From Fibrobacter sp. (GTDB lineage: Bacteria > Fibrobacterota > Fibrobacteria > Fibrobacterales > Fibrobacteraceae): DNA of 64,000 nt. Numbering within the stretch: position 1 is the first letter of the stretch; each line of letters opens with the position of its first letter. Both the position numbers and the translations under genes were made by a program. The stretch lies in the NCBI RefSeq assembly GCF_017551775.1, contig NZ_JAFZKX010000006.1, positions 1-64,000 on the forward strand, given 5' to 3'. This document shows, one piece after another, positions 8,883 through 18,052 of this stretch. Under the pieces are notes generated by a model that was not told where the DNA came from, ran no database searches, and saw nothing but the letters and a program-made list of their open reading frames with translations.

Positions 8883-9874
8883 ATACGAACCCGATCGAAG
8901 ATAAACGCCCGGATGAACGCCTTGGCTCCTACTTGACTCGTGCTCGCGAGGCCAAGGGGATGACCGTGGAACAACTTGCCACTGTGACGAAACTCACAGT
9001 AAAAACCATAACGCTTATCGAAAGCGGCGACTGGAAGGCCTTCCCGGTGGAAGCCTACCTTCGCGGTTACCTCAATTCCATTTGCGAGAAGCTCGGCCTC
9101 GAGCCGAGAAGGATTGTCGATTATTACCTGGTCGAGGCCGGTACGAAGTTCTCCAGCCTCCTTTCTCCGATTCCGGAGAAGCCCATGAAGATTTCCCCGA
9201 TGACGGATGAAGAACGCAAGCCCCGCAGCAAGGCCGTTCCCATTGTCATTGCCGTCATCGTACTGGCATTCGTGGTCGGGTCTCATTTCCTTAAGGAAAT
9301 GGGCAGTGACGAACAGGCACCCGCGGTTGCCGAGAAGACTGGAACCGAGGTGAGCACTGATGCCGTCGCAGCGGATTCCGCACAGCAAGAAATACCGGAA
9401 GGAGCGGAAGTCGTTCCTCCTGATTCGGTGCAGGCTGATTCCACGGCGAAGGATTCTGTCGCGAAGTCCAAGGACGTGGTGACGCAGGCAATCGTGGATG
9501 AGGCCGTAAAGAAATCCGAGTTGCCCGCTTCTGCGACGATCTTCATCTCTTCTACATCCGAGACGGAAAAAGAAGAAGTTTCTACCAAGACTCATTTCGA
9601 ACTTATCGGTTCGGGTACGATGGTTTCTTGGATTGGTCTCAAGCGCCACGAAGACGATGGTTCCTTCGTGAAGGAAGCGAACATCGCCGTGAAGGACGCT
9701 CGCATGATTTACGATTCGGATGATACTTTGTATGTAGTCATCGGTGAACCGCGTGCCATTTCCAAGATGAAATTGAACGGCAAGGAAACAAAGATTCCCG
9801 AAATGAAGTATGGCCGCGTCGCCAAGTTCCGCGTGTTCGCGGGCGAGATCGTTCCGGCCAAGGGAGGTCGCTAA
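8879..9874 (+). CDS. RodZ-like membrane-anchored helix-turn-helix protein
   Basis: A 331-residue protein of the RodZ type, which links the MreB cytoskeleton to the cell-wall elongation machine. Residues ~15-80 form a Cro/CI-type helix-turn-helix (LTRAREAKGMTVEQLATVTK, then ESGDWKAFP and AYLRGYL), the exact pattern of RodZ cytoplasmic domains. One transmembrane helix follows at ~121-140 (VPIVIAVIVLAFVVG). A linker rich in Ala, Asp, Ser and Val leads to a C-terminal beta domain (DUF4115-like) ending with a GEP-A-S-K-M-L-NG pattern. It overlaps maf by four bases and hisB by one. Confidence 0.85.
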   Translation: MNTNPIEDKRPDERLGSYLTRAREAKGMTVEQLATVTKLTVKTITLIESGDWKAFPVEAYLRGYLNSICEKLGLEPRRIVDYYLVEAGTKFSSLLSPIPEKPMKISPMTDEERKPRSKAVPIVIAVIVLAFVVGSHFLKEMGSDEQAPAVAEKTGTEVSTDAVAADSAQQEIPEGAEVVPPDSVQADSTAKDSVAKSKDVVTQAIVDEAVKKSELPASATIFISSTSETEKEEVSTKTHFELIGSGTMVSWIGLKRHEDDGSFVKEANIAVKDARMIYDSDDTLYVVIGEPRAISKMKLNGKETKIPEMKYGRVAKFRVFAGEIVPAKGGR

Positions 9875-10458
9875 TGCGCGTTTCTAACATTTCCAGAAAG
9901 ACGGGCGAGACGGATATCCAGCTTTCGCTGAATCTCGACGAAGCGTCGCGCGGCGTCGTGAATTCCGGAAACGGATTCCTTGACCACATGCTCGATCTTT
10001 TTCAGGTGCACGGCGGTTTTCGCCTTGACCTCACCTGCAAGGGCGATACGAATGTAGACATGCACCACAGCATGGAAGACATAGCCATCGTGCTCGGACA
10101 GGCGTTGGTTGAATGCCTGGGCGACAAGAAGGGTATCGAACGTTACGGATTCTACTTCGTCCCGATGGACGAGGCGCTTTCCCGTGTTTGCCTGGATTTC
10201 AGCAACCGCATCGGATTCGTGTGGAACGTGAAGCTCCCTGCGGCCATGGCGGGCGGTATCGAGGCGAGCATGTTCGAACACTTCTTCAAGAGCGTTGCCG
10301 AGAATGCGCGCATGAACCTGCACATCGAACTCTTCTACGGCAGCGATAACCACCACTGCCTCGAAAGCATCTTCAAGGCTTTCGCACGCGCGGTCGCAAT
10401 GGCGGTTGCGCCGAGCCGCAATGTGAAGGGCGTGCCCAGCAGCAAGGGCGTGCTTTAA
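9874..10458 (+). CDS. hisB: Imidazoleglycerol-phosphate dehydratase
   Basis: Catalyses the sixth step of histidine synthesis, dehydrating imidazole glycerol phosphate to imidazole acetol phosphate. The 194-residue product is of the monofunctional type, without the N-terminal phosphatase of E. coli HisB. It has the manganese-binding repeats: FLDHMLDLFQVHGGF, then DMHHSMEDIAIVLGQAL, and in the second half EHFFKSVAENARMNLHIE and DNHHCLESIFKAFARA. The ATG overlaps the rodZ stop (TAATG), so it is coupled to a cell-shape operon rather than to other his genes; none of those is in the window. Confidence 0.95.
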   Translation: MRVSNISRKTGETDIQLSLNLDEASRGVVNSGNGFLDHMLDLFQVHGGFRLDLTCKGDTNVDMHHSMEDIAIVLGQALVECLGDKKGIERYGFYFVPMDEALSRVCLDFSNRIGFVWNVKLPAAMAGGIEASMFEHFFKSVAENARMNLHIELFYGSDNHHCLESIFKAFARAVAMAVAPSRNVKGVPSSKGVL

Positions 10459-10480
10459 TTAGAAGAAGCTGTGAAGTATA

Positions 10481-10514
10481 AAAAAGGCGCGGGCATTTAG
10501 CTCGCGCCTTTTGT
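10481..10514. terminator. Bidirectional terminator between hisB and the nuo operon
   Basis: A nine-pair stem (GGCGCGGGC with GCTCGCGCC, one G-U pair, five-base loop) is flanked by AAAAA on the left and TTTT on the right. It can stop transcription from hisB and, on the other strand, from nuoN. Confidence 0.75.
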
Positions 10515-10545
10515 AATCGCAAAAAGAAGTCTCCGTGAACAACAA

Positions 10546-10567
10546 GCCCCAGTTATTAAACTGGGGC
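10546..10567 (-). terminator. Perfect hairpin downstream of nuoN
   Basis: A nine-pair perfect stem (GCCCCAGTT with AACTGGGGC, loop ATTA). On the minus strand it is followed by the T-rich TTGTTGTT, so it may be the first terminator of the nuo operon, backed up by the bidirectional hairpin beyond it. Confidence 0.5.
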
Positions 10568-10592
10568 GGTTGCGAATTATGACCACTTAGTC

Positions 10593-12035
10593 TTAAAAAC
10601 TAAAACCGGCGAACACGTTGTTGCTGAGGAACGGAATGAACCCGAGTGCTACAACGGTGATACTGAGCACCACGATGACTCCGCGCTGGCGACGGGTGAG
10701 ACGCAGCGGCGAAAGGTGTCCATCGGGTTCGTCGACCCATGCGCTCTTGATAAGTTGTATGTAGTAGAAGAGGGCGAGCACGTTGTTCAGCACAGCGAAG
10801 GTGACTAGCGCATAATGGCCCGTGGACGCACCGCTGAAGAACAGGTGGAACTTGCCGAAGAAACCGGCGAGCGGCGGGATGCCCGCGAGGCTGAACATCG
10901 AAATCGCAAGCGCTACGGCGAGGCTCGGGTTCTGCTTCGAAAGCCCGCGCAGGGAGGCGAACGTTTCTTCGCGGTGGTGCCCGATGATGCCGAAGATGAA
11001 GAAGGCGAGGTAGTTCGAAACCGCGTATACGAACAGGTAGTAGACGATGGCCGTCTTCGCTGTTGTCGCGGGCCCGAGAAGCGCCACCATGATGTAGCCC
11101 GCCTGCGCGATGGAACTGTACGCCATGAAGCGGCGGAGCCTGCTCTGCTTGAGTGCGCCGAGGTTGCCTACGAAGAGGGTGGTGCCCGCAAGGAGCGCGA
11201 TGAGGGGGGCAATCTGTTCCTGGATGGGGGCGAGGGGGCCGAACACGAGAACCACGAGGAACGCGATGGCGGTCGCCTTGGAGGTCACGGAAAGGACAGC
11301 GGTGACTGGCGTCGGTGCGCCTTCGTAGACATCGGGTGCCCAAGTGTAGAACGGGAAGAGCGTGAGCTTGAACCCGATTCCGCAGAAGAGGAACAGCACG
11401 GAAACCCACAGGAGCGGGTTGGTGCCGGCGGCTACCGCCTGCTGGATTTCGTTGAAGTGCAGCGAGCCCGAGAAGCCGTAGAGGTAGCTGAAGCCGAAGA
11501 GCTCGAACGCCGTCGCGACGGACCCCATCAGGATGTACTTGGTAGCGGCCTCGCTTCCGAGCTGATCCTTCTTGTTCCAGGCCGTGAGGGCGTACATCGG
11601 GATGGTCGCGATTTCGAGCCCGAGGAAGAAGGTGAGCATGTCGCACGCCGACACGACGGTCACGCCGCCGAAGGTGGCGAACGCGATGGCGCCGATGAAT
11701 TCGGCAATCTGGTGCATCTGCGGTTTTCCGTCTGCGCCGTGCTCGAAGTAGTCCTTCGAAAGCCATATGCCGAGAATCGCGGAGATGATGAGGACTTCGC
11801 GCATGAGCACGCCGAAGTCGTCGATTTTCCAGTTGCAGATGAAGAATCGACCTTCGCCGCTAGCCAGCGGAATGAAGTTCAGCAGGATGAAGATGGCGAT
11901 GAACCCGAAGTTCGCGATGCGCCAGGGCAGCTGCGAGCGGTAGTTGCAGAACAGTCGGCTCCCGATGACGATGAAGGGGAACAGCAACAGGAGAATGTCG
12001 GGAATGATGAAGTTCATGTTGAAAAAGCTGTACAT
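10593..12035 (-). CDS. nuoN: NADH-quinone oxidoreductase subunit N
   Basis: One of three antiporter-like proton-pumping subunits of the complex I membrane arm. The 480-residue product is almost wholly hydrophobic, with about 14 predicted helices. Conserved charged residues lie inside membrane stretches, including the GLEIATIPMYAL segment (Glu in TM5), the KLTLFPFYTWAPDVYEGAPTP block with its Lys, and a SIAQAGY loop. It is last in the operon, one base after the nuoM stop. Start at 12035; a second ATG six codons on is possible. Confidence 0.93.
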   Translation of the reverse strand: MYSFFNMNFIIPDILLLLFPFIVIGSRLFCNYRSQLPWRIANFGFIAIFILLNFIPLASGEGRFFICNWKIDDFGVLMREVLIISAILGIWLSKDYFEHGADGKPQMHQIAEFIGAIAFATFGGVTVVSACDMLTFFLGLEIATIPMYALTAWNKKDQLGSEAATKYILMGSVATAFELFGFSYLYGFSGSLHFNEIQQAVAAGTNPLLWVSVLFLFCGIGFKLTLFPFYTWAPDVYEGAPTPVTAVLSVTSKATAIAFLVVLVFGPLAPIQEQIAPLIALLAGTTLFVGNLGALKQSRLRRFMAYSSIAQAGYIMVALLGPATTAKTAIVYYLFVYAVSNYLAFFIFGIIGHHREETFASLRGLSKQNPSLAVALAISMFSLAGIPPLAGFFGKFHLFFSGASTGHYALVTFAVLNNVLALFYYIQLIKSAWVDEPDGHLSPLRLTRRQRGVIVVLSITVVALGFIPFLSNNVFAGFSF

Positions 12036-12036
12036 A

Positions 12037-13575
12037 TTAACCTCCTATCCCGCCGATGACGGGCTGGGTGGCCGCAGATATCTTTTCGAAAATCGGCGCG
12101 ATGCTTGTGTCCAGCATGTCGGCGATCCACCCGGGGCAGATACCGATGAACAGGAGGCATGCGACAAGCACGACGATGACGAGCTTCTCGCGGAAGCACC
12201 CGTCGGTAAGGCTTTCATACTTTTGCGGGAGCGGACCGTGGAGCATGCGGTTCGCGGTCTGCAGAATATAGACCGCGGTCGTCGTGATGGAAAGGATGGC
12301 AAGCACGGTCACGATGCGGGTGAGCGTGGAATCCTGCTGGAAGGCACCGATGAAGATGGTGCTTTCGGCGATGAACCCGCTGAAGCCCGGAAGGCCGAGG
12401 CCCGCGAAGCCGGCCAGTACGAAGCCTACGCCGAGGAAGGGCATCTTGCGCATGATACCGCCCATCTCGGTGATGTCACGCGTGTGCGTGCGTTCGTAAA
12501 TCATGCCGATGGTCGCGAAGAAGAGCCCGGTGAGGAACCCGTGCGAAATCATCTGCAGGCTCGCGCCGCGCAGGCCTACCGGCGTGAGGGCGGCAAGTCC
12601 GAGGAATATGAGGCCCAAGTGGCTGATGGAGCTGTAGGCGGTGATGTACTTGAGGTCCTTGTGACGGAGCGCGATGAAGGGGCCGAGAACCACGTTGAAT
12701 ATGAGGAGCGCCACCACGTAGGGGAGCCAGATCTTTGCGGCTTCGGGCATGAGGAACATCGCGACGCGGAGGCATCCGTAGGCGCCCATCTTCATCATGA
12801 CGCCTGCGGCGAGCATGGAGACTGCGGTAGGTGCCGCGGAGTGGCCGTCCGGGCTCCAGAAATGGAACGGGAACAGCGAACTCGAAACAGCGAAGCCCAT
12901 GAACATGAGCGGGAAAGCCCACATCTGGAATTCCATCGGCAAGCTGACCTTGGAGAGTTCCATGATGCTCCAGCTGTTCACGCCGCCTTCGAAGTAGAGC
13001 CCGAAGAGGGTCGCGAGAATCATCGAGGAACCGAACGCGAGGGTGAGCGTGAGTTTTTTGCCGCCGTAGTCCCTGCGGCCGCTGCCGTAGCATGCGATCA
13101 TCAGGTACATGCACAGCGCTTCCATTTCGTAGAACACGAAGAAGAGCACGAGGTCGAAGCTCATGTACACGCCGTAGACGCTCGTGGCGAGCAACTGGAT
13201 GAGCGCGAAGAACACCTTCTGGTTGCCCTTGATGTTCCAGCTCACGAGAACGCCGCCCCAGACGATGAACGCGGTGAGCGTGAGCAGCAGGATGTTGAGG
13301 CCATCGGCACCGACGGTGTAGTGCGCGTTGAACATCGTGAGCCACGGGATGTCGGTAAAGAACCGTAGCGCAAGCGGAGCCGCGAGCTCGTTCGCAGGCT
13401 CACCCGTAAGCGCATAGACGCGGTAGGTGAGGAAGCAGACGACGAGGAGGACTATTGTCGCGGAGGTGGCGTGGATTGTCTTCAGGATTCCCGGGCGTTC
13501 TGCGGGGAGCGGGACGCATACGAGGACCGTGAGGAGCGGGATTATCCAGATGAGGTTGAAAAGTATCGTTTCCAT
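12037..13575 (-). CDS. nuoM: NADH-quinone oxidoreductase subunit M
   Basis: Second antiporter-like subunit of complex I, 512 residues. Diagnostic features are the FYEMEALCMYLMI segment (conserved Glu), the HFWSPDGHSAAPTAVSMLAAGVMMKMGAYG block, and SSISHLGLIFLG. The start at 13575 (METILFN) leaves seven bases after the nuoL stop; a longer frame overlaps nuoL and is rejected. It shares ancestry with nuoL and nuoN. Confidence 0.94.
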   Translation of the reverse strand: METILFNLIWIIPLLTVLVCVPLPAERPGILKTIHATSATIVLLVVCFLTYRVYALTGEPANELAAPLALRFFTDIPWLTMFNAHYTVGADGLNILLLTLTAFIVWGGVLVSWNIKGNQKVFFALIQLLATSVYGVYMSFDLVLFFVFYEMEALCMYLMIACYGSGRRDYGGKKLTLTLAFGSSMILATLFGLYFEGGVNSWSIMELSKVSLPMEFQMWAFPLMFMGFAVSSSLFPFHFWSPDGHSAAPTAVSMLAAGVMMKMGAYGCLRVAMFLMPEAAKIWLPYVVALLIFNVVLGPFIALRHKDLKYITAYSSISHLGLIFLGLAALTPVGLRGASLQMISHGFLTGLFFATIGMIYERTHTRDITEMGGIMRKMPFLGVGFVLAGFAGLGLPGFSGFIAESTIFIGAFQQDSTLTRIVTVLAILSITTTAVYILQTANRMLHGPLPQKYESLTDGCFREKLVIVVLVACLLFIGICPGWIADMLDTSIAPIFEKISAATQPVIGGIGG

Positions 13576-13582
13576 GTTGCGC

Positions 13583-15538
13583 CTACAGGGGAAGCTGGCC
13601 GAAGAAACGCCAGATGAGAACGCCGACAATCAGAGTGCCGAGATAGAAAGGGAGGTAACCCGCCTGCGCCGTGCGTACGAGGTCGCCCAACTTGTGGATG
13701 AACCATACGGAGAACGCGAGCAGACCTTCGACAACATAGTCGTTGAAGGCGCGCGAGACGCGGGCGACTCCGCCGATGATGAACTGCCGCACGACGGCAT
13801 AGTACATCTCGTCGAAGTAGAACTTGTTGTAGACCACCTTGTAAAGGCCGGAACGGTTTTCCGCGTCGAGCGCGCGCTGAATTTTCGCCTTCGGGCTCGC
13901 ATAGAGGAACCATGCGATGGCGAGCGCGAGGACGGCGATACCGACGGCCGCGAAGGGAATCCAGGAGGCTTCGGTTACCTTCAGGAGAATGGGTGCGTGC
14001 AGCTTTCCGGGCGTGAAGAACTTCTCGAAAAGTCCCTTGCCGAGAATGCCCGAAAGGAGTGCCGGAATGGCGAGCACCACGATCGGGAGCGTCATGGCGA
14101 GGTCTTCGTGCACATGGCCAGCCTTGACGCCTTCGTGGCGCGGTTCCCCGTGGAAGGCGAGGAAGAACAGGCGGAACATGTAGAACGTGGTAAGGCCGCT
14201 CGTGAGGAGGGCGAGCGCGAATACCGTGTAATGGTGGGCCTGGAATGCGGCGAGGATGATTTCATCCTTGGAGAAGAATCCGGAGAACGGCGGAATGCCC
14301 GAAATCGCGAGAATCGAGATGAGCGAGCAGACGTAGGTGACGGGCATCTTCTTGCGGAGGCCTCCCATCGCGTCGAGGTCGTTCGTGTGGACCTGATGGA
14401 TGAGGCTACCTGCGATAAGGAAGAGGCTGCACTTGAAGAAGGCGTGCGTGAAGATGTGGAACGTGGATGCGGTCCAGCCCATGGTGATGACCGCCTGGCC
14501 AATCTTGCAGGCGCCGAGCGCGAACATCATGTACCCGAGCTGCGAGAGCGTGGAGTAGGCGAGAATGCGCTTGATGTCTTTCTGCGTGCAGGCGATGACG
14601 GCGGCGAACACCATCGTGAACGCGCCCACCCACATGATGATGGTGAGGGAATCGCCGCAGACGGCGAAGAACGGGAAGAGGCGTGCGACCAGATAGACGC
14701 CCGCGACCACCATCGTCGCGCTGTGGATGATGGAGCTGACCGGGGTCGGACCTTCCATCGCGTTCGGGAGCCAGATATGCATCGGGAACATGGCCGACTT
14801 GCCCCATCCACCGGTGAATATCAGGATGGACCCGAGAATGAGCGCGCTTGACTTGCTCATCACGCAGAGCCCGAGGTCGATGGTTTCGGCACGGAAGGGA
14901 ATCAGCGAGAGCGAATTGATGGTCGAGAAGTCGAAGCTCCCCACCACGTAGCTCACGAGCACGATGCCGAGCAGGAAGAAGCTGTCGGCGAAGCGCGTGA
15001 GGATGAAGGCCTGCTTGGAGGCGCTCACGGCGGAGGGCTTGTGGTACCAGAAACCGATGAGCAGGTAGCTGGACACGCCCACGAGTTCCCAGAAGATGAA
15101 CATCTGGAACAGGTTCGTCGCGACGACGAGCCCGAGCATGCTGAAGCTGAACAGCGAGAGCAGCGCGAAGAATCGTCCTTCGGCGCGGTCTTCTCGCATG
15201 TAGCCGATGCTGTAGATGTTCACCATGAGGCTGATGAACGTGACGACGACGAGCATCATCACCGAGAGCGGGTCGACGAGCATGCCGATTCTTGCGACCA
15301 GATCGTCGACGAAGGGGAGGAACGTGTACTCGAAGAGGACGGCCTTCTGCGGGGCGAGCGACGAGCAGAAGTAGTGTACCGCGACGAGGATGGCGGACAG
15401 GGCCGAAACGCCGTTGAGCGTAACAGCGATGGCAGCGGCGGCTTTGGCGTTCCTGTTGCCGACAAACAGCCCGTTGATGACGAATGTCAGGAGCGGACAC
15501 AGGAAAATGAGGTAACCGAGGGTAACGTCGTTAATCAT
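13583..15538 (-). CDS. nuoL: NADH-quinone oxidoreductase subunit L
   Basis: Distal proton-pumping subunit of complex I, 651 residues. Visible markers: the FWELVGVSSYLLIGFW segment (Glu in TM5), the GGWGKSAMFPMHIWLPNAMEGPTPVSSIIHSATMV block (read in parts), the STLSQLGYMM loop and HAFFKCSLFL. The long C-terminal part (~ residues 500-651) contains the lateral amphipathic helix and final anchor helix, ending with a transmembrane stretch. It overlaps nuoK by eight bases. Confidence 0.95.
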   Translation of the reverse strand: MINDVTLGYLIFLCPLLTFVINGLFVGNRNAKAAAAIAVTLNGVSALSAILVAVHYFCSSLAPQKAVLFEYTFLPFVDDLVARIGMLVDPLSVMMLVVVTFISLMVNIYSIGYMREDRAEGRFFALLSLFSFSMLGLVVATNLFQMFIFWELVGVSSYLLIGFWYHKPSAVSASKQAFILTRFADSFFLLGIVLVSYVVGSFDFSTINSLSLIPFRAETIDLGLCVMSKSSALILGSILIFTGGWGKSAMFPMHIWLPNAMEGPTPVSSIIHSATMVVAGVYLVARLFPFFAVCGDSLTIIMWVGAFTMVFAAVIACTQKDIKRILAYSTLSQLGYMMFALGACKIGQAVITMGWTASTFHIFTHAFFKCSLFLIAGSLIHQVHTNDLDAMGGLRKKMPVTYVCSLISILAISGIPPFSGFFSKDEIILAAFQAHHYTVFALALLTSGLTTFYMFRLFFLAFHGEPRHEGVKAGHVHEDLAMTLPIVVLAIPALLSGILGKGLFEKFFTPGKLHAPILLKVTEASWIPFAAVGIAVLALAIAWFLYASPKAKIQRALDAENRSGLYKVVYNKFYFDEMYYAVVRQFIIGGVARVSRAFNDYVVEGLLAFSVWFIHKLGDLVRTAQAGYLPFYLGTLIVGVLIWRFFGQLPL

Positions 15539-15836
15539 GCAAATCCCTCAACTGGTCTACGTCAAGGCTCTTGTGGCGACGGTACATGGTGACGATGATG
15601 GCAAGGGCGATTGCCATTTCGCAGGCCGTCACGGCGATGACGAAAATACTGAAGAGCGCACCCGCGGTGGCATCGTGCGCGGAGAAATAGGCGAAACTGA
15701 TGAAGTTGATGTTCGCCGCGTTCAGCATGAGCTCGATGGAAATGAGCATGCCGATGAGGTGGCGCCTGCGCATGAGGCCCCAGACTCCGATGCCGAACAG
15801 GAGGAATGCGAGTATTAGGCAGTTCATCAAATTCAT
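15531..15836 (-). CDS. nuoK: NADH-quinone oxidoreductase subunit K
   Basis: Small three-helix subunit of the complex I membrane arm, homologous to MrpC. The 101-residue product keeps the GMLISIELMLNAANINF segment with the key membrane Glu of helix 2, and EMAIALAIIVTMYR in helix 3 with the second conserved Glu. Its ATG overlaps the nuoJ stop (TAATG). Confidence 0.94.
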   Translation of the reverse strand: MNLMNCLILAFLLFGIGVWGLMRRRHLIGMLISIELMLNAANINFISFAYFSAHDATAGALFSIFVIAVTACEMAIALAIIVTMYRRHKSLDVDQLRDLHD

Positions 15837-16441
15837 TATTTTACCGCCTTTTCTTTTTCGACTTCGTCCTTTGTCTTGCGGGCGACGGTGATGGCGCAGA
15901 TGAGCGTCATCAGGAGGAGCACGCTCACCACCTCGAAGGGGATGATGAAGCCGTCCTGGCCGTAGCCGAGGAGCCTGAGGGCGAACTGTTCAAGTCCGGA
16001 ATAGCCTTCGGGCGCGCTGACCGCGCCGCTGGAGAGCGATTCTACCGGGAGGATGCACTTGACCATCACGAATACGAACGCGATGGAAAGGGCGAATGCC
16101 GCGAACACTCTCGGAATTTTCGTGGTGAAGGCGTCTTCGCCGAGATGGCTTGTCAGGAGGATCGTGAACACCACGAAGATGACGACGCCTCCCACGTAGA
16201 CCATCACTTGCGCGAGCGCGATGAATTCGGCGTGCAGGAGCAAGTAGAGGATGGCGGTCGCGACAAAGCTGAAAATCAGGAACACGGCGCTTTGCAGGAT
16301 GTTCTTCACGGCGACAGTGCAGATGGCGGTAAAGAGCATGACCGCGGCGACCACATAAAACGCGATATCCATGCCACCCATCGGGAAGGCCAGCGGAAAC
16401 TCCGGCAACTGGATATTAGGTAAGGCTAGATTCGGGAACAT
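15836..16441 (-). CDS. nuoJ: NADH-quinone oxidoreductase subunit J
   Basis: Membrane subunit of the complex I arm, 201 residues and five predicted helices. The FIALAQVMVYVGGVVIFVVF segment is the hallmark of NuoJ (ALxQVxVYVGAI... in other species). The N-terminus carries a short extension rich in Pro and Leu before the first helix. Start ATG at 16441; the longer frame upstream overlaps nuoI and is not used. Confidence 0.92.
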   Translation of the reverse strand: MFPNLALPNIQLPEFPLAFPMGGMDIAFYVVAAVMLFTAICTVAVKNILQSAVFLIFSFVATAILYLLLHAEFIALAQVMVYVGGVVIFVVFTILLTSHLGEDAFTTKIPRVFAAFALSIAFVFVMVKCILPVESLSSGAVSAPEGYSGLEQFALRLLGYGQDGFIIPFEVVSVLLLMTLICAITVARKTKDEVEKEKAVK

Positions 16442-16914
16442 TATCCTTGTCCCTCCTTCTTGTTCAATATCATTTCGAGCGTGTTCGGGTCGGTTGTCGC
16501 CACCTCGAAATCCTGGTTCATGCGGATGGCGCCGAACGGGCACGCTTCCACGCAGAGCCCGCACTGGGTGCAGCTCGCGAAGTGGTATACGTAGCGGCCC
16601 AGCACCTTCTTGCCCGCGATGTTCTTGGTCGAGAGCACGTTGATGCTCGCGTTCGGGCAGGCGCGTTCGCACATGCCGCAGGCGGTGCAGCGGTTGTTGC
16701 CTTCTTCGTCCTCGATCATCTCGAGCCTTCCGCGGTAGCGGTCGTGCATCCGAAGCGTCTTTTTGTTCTCGGGATACTGCTCCGTGACGATGCGTCTTGG
16801 GTCAAAGAAGTACTTGAGCGAAACGGAAAGCCCGCAAATCAGGCTCCACGGCCCGGTAATGCAGCGCTTGAAGTAGCGCTTGAAATATTGCAGTAGGGTA
16901 ATGTTCTCTTGCAT
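16441..16914 (-). CDS. nuoI: NADH-quinone oxidoreductase subunit I (2x[4Fe-4S])
   Basis: Peripheral-arm subunit that carries clusters N6a and N6b and passes electrons to NuoB. The 157-residue product has two ferredoxin-type motifs, CTACGMCERACPN at ~75 and CTQCGLCVEACPFGAI at ~115, each of the form CxxCxxCxxxCP. The N-terminus has the amphipathic RYFKRCITGPWSL anchor region. Start at 16914 (MQENITL); the ORF's longer upstream extension runs into the nuoH end. Thirteen bases separate it from nuoH. Confidence 0.95.
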   Translation of the reverse strand: MQENITLLQYFKRYFKRCITGPWSLICGLSVSLKYFFDPRRIVTEQYPENKKTLRMHDRYRGRLEMIEDEEGNNRCTACGMCERACPNASINVLSTKNIAGKKVLGRYVYHFASCTQCGLCVEACPFGAIRMNQDFEVATTDPNTLEMILNKKEGQG

Positions 16915-16927
16915 AGGAATCTCCCGC

Positions 16928-18049
16928 CTAACCACAGACCACTATGTATGCCGCGCCGGCAACGAGCAGCACGAGGTTCACGGGCAACAAAAATTTCCAT
17001 TCGAAATCCATCAGCTGGTCGACGCGCGGGCGCACGAACGTCCAGCGGACCATCATGTAGCACCAAATCATGAAGAAGACTTTCGCGAAGAACCACACGA
17101 CACCGGGCACCATGTTGAGGTAGTTGTCCACGAACGAGACACCGATGCAGGGCGGCAGGAATCCGCCGAGGAAGCATGTGGTCGCAAGCGCCGAGTTCGT
17201 CACCAACGCGATGTATTCGGCGAGGTAGAACATGGCGAAAGGCGTGCCGTTGTATTCGGTATGGTAGCCGCCGGTGAGTTCCTGCTCCGCTTCGGCGATG
17301 TCGAAGGGGGCGCGGTTCATTTCGGCGGTAGAAGAAATGAAGAACAGGATGAAGGCGATGATGCCGAGTACGGGAATCTTGAAAATCCACCAGTCGGCGA
17401 TTGTGCCTTCCTGGCCGAGCGTGATGCTCATGAGGTTCGTGGAACCCGAAATCATCACGACGAACAGAAGGATCATCGCGAACGAGATTTCGTAGCTGAT
17501 CATCTGGGCGCCGCTGCGGAGCGCTCCGAGCAGGGAGTACTTGTTGTTGCTGCTCCAGCCGCCGAGCAAGATGCCCAACACGCCGAAACCGTTCACCGCG
17601 ATGATGAGCGGGATGCCCATCGACACGTCGGCGACCACGAGGTTCCTGCCGAATGGGATGAGCGCGCACACGATGAAGGGGGCGATGAGCACGATGAGCG
17701 GTGCCAGGTAGAACATCAGCTTGTCCGCGCCGCTCGGGGCGTAGACTTCCTTGAAGAGCATCTTGAGCACGTCGGCGATGGTCTGGATGGTACCGTGCCA
17801 GCCGAGGCGCATGGGGCCGAGTCTGCACTGGATGTGGGCGCAGACCTTGCGTTCCATGTAGATGAGGATGGGGGCGGAACCGATGTTCACCACGCATACG
17901 GCGATGACGCAGATGACCGCGTTTATCAAGAATGCGACGATGCTGTTGAGCGTATCGCTCTGGAGGCTCGCCGGCAGGAATTCTGCGAGGCGCGGAACCA
18001 TGTCGCGTACGAAATCGCCGATGGGGTTAGTGACTGAAGGTACAAACAT
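16928..18049 (-). CDS. nuoH: NADH-quinone oxidoreductase subunit H
   Basis: Membrane subunit next to the quinone site, 373 residues and about eight helices. Markers include the RKVCAHIQCRLGPMRLGWHGTIQ loop, the LKMLFKEVYAPSGADKL segment, and the E-rich FDIAEAEQELTGGYHTEYNG loop that lines the quinone channel. It follows nuoD by three bases. Confidence 0.95.
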   Translation of the reverse strand: MFVPSVTNPIGDFVRDMVPRLAEFLPASLQSDTLNSIVAFLINAVICVIAVCVVNIGSAPILIYMERKVCAHIQCRLGPMRLGWHGTIQTIADVLKMLFKEVYAPSGADKLMFYLAPLIVLIAPFIVCALIPFGRNLVVADVSMGIPLIIAVNGFGVLGILLGGWSSNNKYSLLGALRSGAQMISYEISFAMILLFVVMISGSTNLMSITLGQEGTIADWWIFKIPVLGIIAFILFFISSTAEMNRAPFDIAEAEQELTGGYHTEYNGTPFAMFYLAEYIALVTNSALATTCFLGGFLPPCIGVSFVDNYLNMVPGVVWFFAKVFFMIWCYMMVRWTFVRPRVDQLMDFEWKFLLPVNLVLLVAGAAYIVVCG

Positions 18050-18052
18050 ATA

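Noticed and set aside
12476-13345. Open frame inside nuoM on the same strand
   Set aside because: Arg/His-rich frame-shifted copy of nuoM; nuoM itself is complete.
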